The position numbers and the translations under genes were made by a program. The notes below the pieces were generated by a model that searched no databases, was not told the DNA's origin, and was given only the letters and a program-made list of their open reading frames with translations. Positions 35,264-42,379 of a stretch of 42,379 nt of DNA are shown here, piece after piece. The stretch is from Symsagittifera roscoffensis (lineage: Eukaryota > Xenacoelomorpha > Acoela > Convolutidae), in NCBI RefSeq assembly GCF_963678635.1, contig NW_026970912.1, forward strand, positions 1 to 42,379, given 5' to 3'. The stretch's first letter is position 1, and each line of letters starts with the position of its first letter.

Positions 35264-35282
35264 CTCCTATTTTTAATAGGAG
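35264..35282. other. Strong hairpin next to the tRNA-like island
   Basis: CTCCTATT (35264-35271) pairs perfectly with AATAGGAG (35275-35282) around a TTT loop. Confidence 0.6.
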
Positions 35283-35917
35283 GTACTCAAGGGTGCGTAA
35301 CTCTTCAAAATAACCAAACTAAAACAAAACGCTTTTGAAAACGACTAACTAAAATCATGATTAAGAAACTGAATTAACATAATTTTATAAAATGTAAATC
35401 ATACTTTGCAGTATATAGATCTTACACAACAACAAAGACGAACATCCAAAGACTAGACGATCCCATCACACTCGAACAAAAGAATGGCTAAACACAACCG
35501 ACATGCCGTCCACAATCACTACTCAAAGGATTTACAGTTCGACTTGACTTCGCAGAAAAGGACTTCAATGAACTAGAACAATGACCAACTCGATGTTCAG
35601 GTATACGTACAGATCCGAGTTACAAGCCATCCGTTCCACACACGATCTTCACGCCATTCCCAGACGAGGTTGCACACAAAACAAGTTCTCTACCTAATAA
35701 AGAAAAACGTGTCACATTAAACCATTTTGAAATCGGATTGATTTTATTGGGGATCACAGCCTTTGTCAAATGACGACGTAACAATTTCCTATCCATAATT
35801 CCAGCGTTCTTCTAGAGGAACCGGACAAGAAAATGATGTTCGCCAAATATCAACGTTCATCATCCATCCTTCAAATTGCAGAGAAGAAAGATAGTTCTAA
35901 AAAACTCTGTAAACCCC

Positions 35918-35924
35918 GGATGGG
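35918..35924 (+). other. Polypurine-tract candidate
   Basis: GGATGGG immediately precedes the 3' LTR, where plus-strand priming occurs. It is short and interrupted by T, so either it is mutated or the functional tract is different. Confidence 0.3.
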
Positions 35925-36333
35925 TAGAACCTGATCAAACTACATTTTATAATTGGATAAATTGGATTTTTTACCACTGTTAAATATTTAATATTAACCA
36001 ATCTTAATCAGTCTAACTAACAACCCACTTATTTGTAAGTGCTGGAACTACTTGTAATTCCAGCACCAGAGAGATTTGAGTTTAACTTAGAAATTAGTTG
36101 CCTCTCCAAGAGAACTTCAGCAGCTGCAATAAACCAGTATACTCTAGATCTATTGAGACTAGCAGAAACTAGTTAAACACCCTGAGACTAGTAGATATAA
36201 GAGTAAGATTAGGATCGGTATTAGACTAAGAAGTTGCACGAATCTATCCGGCCGAAAATAGGATAGCGTGACAAGCAGACGGTGTACCCTATCCGAAATT
36301 GCTCTATGAGTTAACGAGATCGGTCCTAACTCA
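35925..36333 (+). repeat. 3' LTR
   Basis: 409 bp, starting TAGAACC (the TG has become TA) and ending CTAACTCA. It is collinear with the 5' LTR and retains AATAAA at 36128-36133. The TATCA satellite resumes at 36334. Confidence 0.95.
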
Positions 36334-36899
36334 ATATCTTATCTTATCTTATAATATCAAATCAAACCTTATCATATTAAATCACATCATATTATATTCA
36401 TCAAATATTTTCAAATCATATCATATCATATCGTAACACATGATATCATATCATATCTTACCATATCATACCAGAAAATATCATACCAGAAAATATCATA
36501 CCACATTATACCAAATCGAATCATATCATAACATATCATATATCATATCAAATCATATCTTATCATATTATATCATATCATATCATATCTCACTGATCAT
36601 TTCATATCATATCATATCGTATCGTGTCATACTTTATCACATCATAGCATATCAAATCATCTCATATCATATCACGTCTTATCCCATCAAATTATATCTT
36701 ATCATATTTTATCATCTCATATCATGCCAACTTTTATCAAATCATATCAAATCAAATCAAATCATAACTTATCATATCATATCATATCATATCATGTCAT
36801 ATCAAATCATACCATAACATGTCTTATCGTTTCAAATCATATCATATCATATCATATCAGATCTTATCATATCATATCATATCTCACTTATCATATCAA

Positions 36900-39800
36900 A
36901 GCAGATCATATCAAAGCCCATCATACCAAATCAAATCATATCCATCCATTTCAGATCATATCATATCATATCATATCATGTCATATCATATCATATCATA
37001 TCATATCATATCATATCATATCATATCATATCATATCATATCATATCATATCATATCATATCATATCATATCATATCATATCATATCATATCATATCATA
37101 TCATATCATATCATATCATATCATATCATATCATATCATCTCATATCATATCACGTCTTATCATATCAAATTATATCTTATCATATTTTATCATCTCATG
37201 TCATGTCAAGTTTTATCATATCATATCAAATCAAATTAAAACATATCATATCATATCATATCATATCATATCATATCATATCATATCATCTCTTATCATA
37301 TCACGTCTGATCATTTTAAATCATATCATATCATATCATATCATATCAGATCTTATCATATCGTATCATATCAGAGCAGATCATATCAAAGCTCATCATA
37401 CCAAATCAAATCAAATTCTTCCATTTCAGATCATCTCATATCATGTCATATCATATCATATCATATCATATCATATCATATCATATCATATCATATCATA
37501 TCATATCATATCATATCATATCATATCATATCATATCATATCATATCATAGCATATCATATCATATCATATCATATCATATCATATCATATCATATCATA
37601 TCATATCATATCATATCATATCATATCATATCATATCATATCATATCATATCATATCGTATCATATCATATATTATCATATCATATCAAATCATATCATA
37701 TCATATCAAATCATCTCATATCATAACATGTCCTATCATATCAAATCATATCTTATCATAAGAAATCATATCATATCATATCTCACTTATCATCTCATAT
37801 CATATCATATCATATCATATCGTATCCTATCGTATCTTATCACATCATATCATATCAAATCATCTCATATCATGTCAAGTTTTATCATATCATGTCAAAT
37901 CAAATCATAACATATCATATCATATCATATCATAGCAGATCATATCATATCATATCATATCATATCATATCATATCATATCATATCATATCATATCATAT
38001 CATATCATATCATATCATATCTTATCATATCATATCATATCATATCATCTCATATCATAACATGTCCTATCATATCAAATCATATCTTATCATATTATAT
38101 CATATCATATCATGTCTCACTTATCAACTCATATCATATCATATCATATCGTATCGTATCATATCTTATCACATCATATCATTTCACATCAAATCATATC
38201 GTATCATATCATATCATATCATATCATATCATATCATATCATATCATATCATATCATATCATATCATATCATATCATATCATAGCATATCATATCATATC
38301 ATATCATATCATATCATATCATATCATATCATATCATATCGTATCATATCATATATTATCATATCATATCAAATCATATCATATCATATCAAATCATCTC
38401 ATATCATAACATGTCCTATCATATCAAATCATATCTTATCATAATAAATCATATCATATCATATCTCACTTATCATCTCATATCATATCATATCATATCA
38501 TATCATATCATATCATATCGTATCCTGTCGTATCTTATCACATCATATCATATCAAATCATCTCATATCATGGCATGTTTTATCATATCATATCAAATCA
38601 AATCATAACATATCATATCATATCATATCATAGCAGATCATATCATATCTTATCATATCATATCATATCATATCATATCATATCATATCATATCACATCA
38701 TCTCATATCATAACATGTCCTATCATATCAAATCATATCTTATCATATTATATCATATCATATCATGTCTCACTTATCAACTCATATCATATCATATCAT
38801 ATCGTATCGTATCATATCTTATCACATCATATCATTTCATATCAAATCATATCGTATCATATCATATCATATCATATCATATCATATCATATCATATCAT
38901 ATCATATCATATCATATCATATCATATCATATCATATCATATCATATCATATCATATCATATCATATCATATCATCTCATATCATAACATGTCCTATCAT
39001 ATCAAATCATATCTTATCATATTATATCATATCATATCATTTCTCACTTATCAACTCATATCATATCATATCATATCGTATCGTATCATATCTTATCACA
39101 TCATATCATATCAAATCATCTCATATCATATCATATCATATCATATCATATCGTATCCTATCGTATCTTATCACATCATATCATATCAAATCATCTCATA
39201 TCATGTAAAGTTTTATCATATCATATCAAATCAAATCATAACATATCATATCATATCATATCATATCATATCATATCAAATCATACCATATCATGTCTTA
39301 TCGTTTTAAATCATATCTGATCATATCATATCAGATCTTATCATATCATATCATATCTCACATATCATATCATAGCAGATCATATCAAAGCTCATCATAC
39401 CGAAAGAAATCAAATCCATCCATTTCAGATCATCTCATATCATATCATATCATATCATAGCAGATCATATCATATCTTATCATATCATATCATATCATAT
39501 CATATCATATCATATCATATCATATCACATCATCTCATATCATAACATGTCCTATCATATCAAATCATATCTTATCATATTATATCATATCATATCATGT
39601 CTCACTTATCAACTCATATCATATCATATCATATCGTATCGTATCATATCTTATCACATCATATCATTTCATATCAAATCATATCGTATCATATCATATC
39701 ATATCATATCATATCATATCATATCATATCATATCATATCATATCATATCACATCATATCATATCATATCATATCATATCATATCATATCATATCATATC

Positions 39801-42250
39801 ATATCATATCATATCATCTCATATCATAACATGTCCTATCATATCAAATCATATCTTATCATATTATATCATATCATATCATTTCTCACTTATCAACTCA
39901 TATCATATCATATCATATCGTATCGTATCATATCTTATCACATCATATCATATCAAATCATCTCATATCATATCATATCATATCATATCATATCGTATCC
40001 TATCGTATCTTATCACATCATATCATATCAAATCATCTCATATCATGTAAAGTTTTATCATATCATATCAAATCAAATCATAACATATCATATCATATCA
40101 TATCATATCATATCATATCAAATCATACCATATCATGTCTTATCGTTTTAAATCATATCTGATCATATCATATCAGATCTTATCATATCATATCATATCT
40201 CACATATCATATCATAGCAGATCATATCAAAGCTCATCATACCGAAAGAAATCAAATCCATCCATTTCAGATCATCTCATATTATATCATATCATATCAT
40301 ATCATATCATATCATATCATATCATATCATATCATGTCATATCATATCATATCAAATCATATCATATCATATCATATCATATCATAACATATCATATCAT
40401 ATCGTATCATATCATATCATATCATGTCATATCATATCAAATCATATGATATCAGATCATATCATATCATATCATATCATATCATATCATATCATATCAT
40501 ATCATATCATATCATATCATATCATATCGTATCATATCATATCATATCGTATCCTATCGTATCTTATCACATCATATCATATCAAATCATCTCATATCAT
40601 GTCATGTTTTATCATATCATATCAAATCAAATCATAACATATCATATCATATCATATCATAGCAGATCATATCATATTTTATCATATCGTATCATATCAT
40701 ATCATATCATATCATATCATATCACATCATCTCATATCATAACATGTCCTATCATATCAAATCATATGATATCCGATCATATCATATCATATCATATCAT
40801 ATCATATCATATCATATCATATCATATCGTATCATATCATATCATATCATGTCATATCATATCAAATCATATGATATCAGATCATATCATATCATATCAT
40901 ATCATATCATATCATATCATATCATATCATATCATATCATATCATATCGTATCATATCATATCATATCGTATCCTATCGTATCTTATCACATCATATCAT
41001 ATCAAATCATCTCATATCATGTCATGTTTTATCATATCATATCAAATCAAATCATAACATATCATATCATATCATATCATAGCAGATCATATCATATCTT
41101 ATCATATCGTATCATATCATATCATATCATATCATATCATATCATATCATATCATATCATATCATATCATATCATATCATATCATATCGTATCATATCAT
41201 ATCATATCATGTCATATCATATCAAATCATATGATATCAGATCATATCATATCATATCATATCATATCATATCATATCATATCATATCATATCATATCAT
41301 ATCGTATCATATCATATCATATCGTATCCTATCGTATCTTATCACATCATATCATATCAAATCATCTCATATCATGTCATGTTTTATCATATCATATCAA
41401 ATCAAATCATAACATATCATATCATATCATATCATAGCAGATCATATCATATCTTATCATATCGTATCATATCATATCATATCATATCATATCACATCAT
41501 CTCATATCATAACATGTCCTATCATATCAAATCATATCTTATCATATTATATCATATCATATCATGTCTCACTTATCAACTCATATCATATCATATCATA
41601 TCGTATCGTATCATATCTTATCACATCATATCATTTCATATCAAATCATATCGTATCATATCATATCATATCATATCATATCATATCATATCATATCATA
41701 TCATATCATATCATATCATATCATATCATATCATATCATATCATATCATATCATATCATATCATATCATATCATATCATATCATCTCATATCATAACATG
41801 TCCTATCATATCAAATCATATCTTATCATATTATATCATATCATATCATTTCTCACTTATCAACTCATATCATATCATATCATATCGTATCGTATCATAT
41901 CTTATCACATCATATCATATCAAATCATCTCATATCATATCATATCATATCATATCATATCATATCATATCATATCATATCGTATCCTATCGTATCTTAT
42001 CACATCATATCATATCAAATCATCTCATATCATATAAAGTTTTATCATATCATATCAAATCAAATCATAACATATCATATCATATCATATCATATCATAT
42101 CAAATCATACCATATCATGTCTTATCGTTTTAAATCATATCTGATCATATCATATCAGATCTTATCATATCATATCATATCTCACATATCATATCATAGC
42201 AGATCATATCAAAGCTCATCATACCGAATCAAATCAAATCCATCCATTTC
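36900..42250. repeat. Marker motif copies in the right satellite block
   Basis: The AGCAGATCATATCAAAGC... marker of the left block recurs at about 36900, 37375, 39374, 40216 and 42198, here usually with CTCATCATACC in place of CTCAACATACC and followed by CCATCCATTTCAGATCAT. The 39374 and 40216 copies are 842 bp apart and share a CCGAAAGAAATC variant. Confidence 0.85.
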
Positions 42251-42300
42251 AGATCATCTCATATTATATCATATCATATCATATCATATCATATCATATC
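38694..42300. repeat. Higher-order repeats of ~0.83-0.84 kb in the satellite
   Basis: A block opening with CACATCATCTCATATCATAA and CATGTCCTATC starts at 38694, 39526 and 41493. Inside each block the same order of variants follows: CTCACTTATCAACTC, GTATCGTATC, an ATTTC variant, a pure pentamer run, a second CATGTCCTATC, an AAGTTTTATC segment, CATACC, and the marker motif. Between 40440 and 41440 a shorter unit of about 0.36-0.43 kb is repeated (ATCATATGATATCAG at 40441, 40866 and 41226). This is segmental amplification, not simple slippage. Confidence 0.8.
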
Positions 42301-42379
42301 ATATCATATCATATCATATCATATCATATCATATCATGTCATATCATATCATATCAAATCATATCATATCATATCATAT

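Larger units (their letters stand above)
34332..35924 (+). other. 3' untranslated region of the element
   Basis: About 1.6 kb without a credible gene. The first part (to about 34670) is very AT-rich. AAACTGG (34938-34944) and CCAGTTT (34951-34957) form a 7-bp hairpin. A GC-richer island at 35160-35300 is described separately. The end, up to GGATGGG at 35918-35924, meets the 3' LTR. Confidence 0.6.
12867..36333 (+). mobile_element. Giant Ty3/gypsy-type LTR retrotransposon (decayed)
   Basis: A 23,467-bp element bounded by two direct repeats (12867-13276 and 35925-36333) and inserted in the TATCA satellite. The order gag, protease, RT, RNase H, integrase is the Ty3/gypsy order; in Ty1/copia integrase comes before RT. 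Downstream of pol are a small double-hydrophobic ORF, a Pro-rich ORF, an envelope-like ORF and a further ORF. Every gene carries stops or frameshifts, and the LTRs differ at roughly 30 of 410 positions, so the copy is old and inactive. A 4,861-bp internal segment is tandemly duplicated. The 5-bp flanks (tatac on the left, atatc on the right) do not form a perfect target-site duplication, though the flanking satellite makes this hard to judge. Confidence 0.95.
36334..42379. repeat. (TATCA)n satellite, right block
   Basis: Continuation of the left block beyond the retrotransposon. The first ~600 bp are degenerate, pure runs follow (about 36960-37140 and 37440-37660), and from about 37800 the array shows higher-order organisation with repeated variant blocks. 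The plus strand again has very little G and no stops in any frame; the long peptide frames here are artefacts of that. The array runs off the end of the window. Confidence 0.97.

Noticed and set aside
12862-36338. A clear 5-bp target-site duplication around the element
   Set aside because: Left flank tatac and right flank atatc are not identical; resemblance comes from the satellite itself.

Overview
The window looks like intergenic, repeat-dominated DNA from a eukaryote, most likely an invertebrate animal. It is AT-rich and contains a Ty3/gypsy-type LTR retroelement with envelope-like coding, splice-like signals, a huge pentanucleotide satellite and diverged kilobase-scale tandem repeats. 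I found no intact host gene and cannot name the species.

Layout. Positions 1-1290 are unassigned sequence with a few short open frames. Positions 1291-4553 hold three head-to-tail copies of a diverged repeat of about 1.08 kb. Positions 4554-8200 are AT-rich sequence with two pairs of old, diverged duplications and two small doubtful ORFs. A GC-richer stretch (about 8200-8519) ends abruptly in a (TATCA)n satellite. The satellite fills 8520-12866 and 36334-42379 and carries higher-order structure, including a recurring marker motif of about 60 bp found on both sides of the insertion.

The satellite is split by one very large LTR retrotransposon, 12867-36333 (23,467 bp). Its LTRs are about 410 bp, start TG (TA in the 3' copy), end CA, and are about 93% identical by eye. 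Inside, in order, are a primer-binding-site candidate, a 1.7 kb leader with a hairpin and splice-donor-like sites, gag with an R/N/S-rich nucleic-acid-binding tail in place of visible zinc knuckles, protease, reverse transcriptase (YLDD), RNase H and integrase (HHCC, DD35E). Downstream of pol are at least four further reading frames: a 62-codon double-hydrophobic protein, a Pro/Ser/Thr-rich protein, an envelope-like protein with cysteines and C-terminal hydrophobic segments, and a further ORF of unknown role. A 1.6 kb 3' untranslated region follows, with a tRNA-like/SINE-like island.

The element is dead: every gene has frameshifts or stops. A 4,861-bp block from just after RNase H to inside the envelope-like gene is tandemly duplicated, so integrase and three accessory frames occur twice. 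The two copies differ by only about 1-2%, less than the LTRs, so the duplication is younger than the insertion (or is an assembly artefact). Without it the element would be about 18.6 kb, still a giant of its class.

Working together, as inferred from family knowledge: Gag would form the particle; protease, RT, RNase H and integrase would copy and insert the element; and the downstream genes, probably made from a spliced mRNA, may have given it an infectious or membrane-associated phase.
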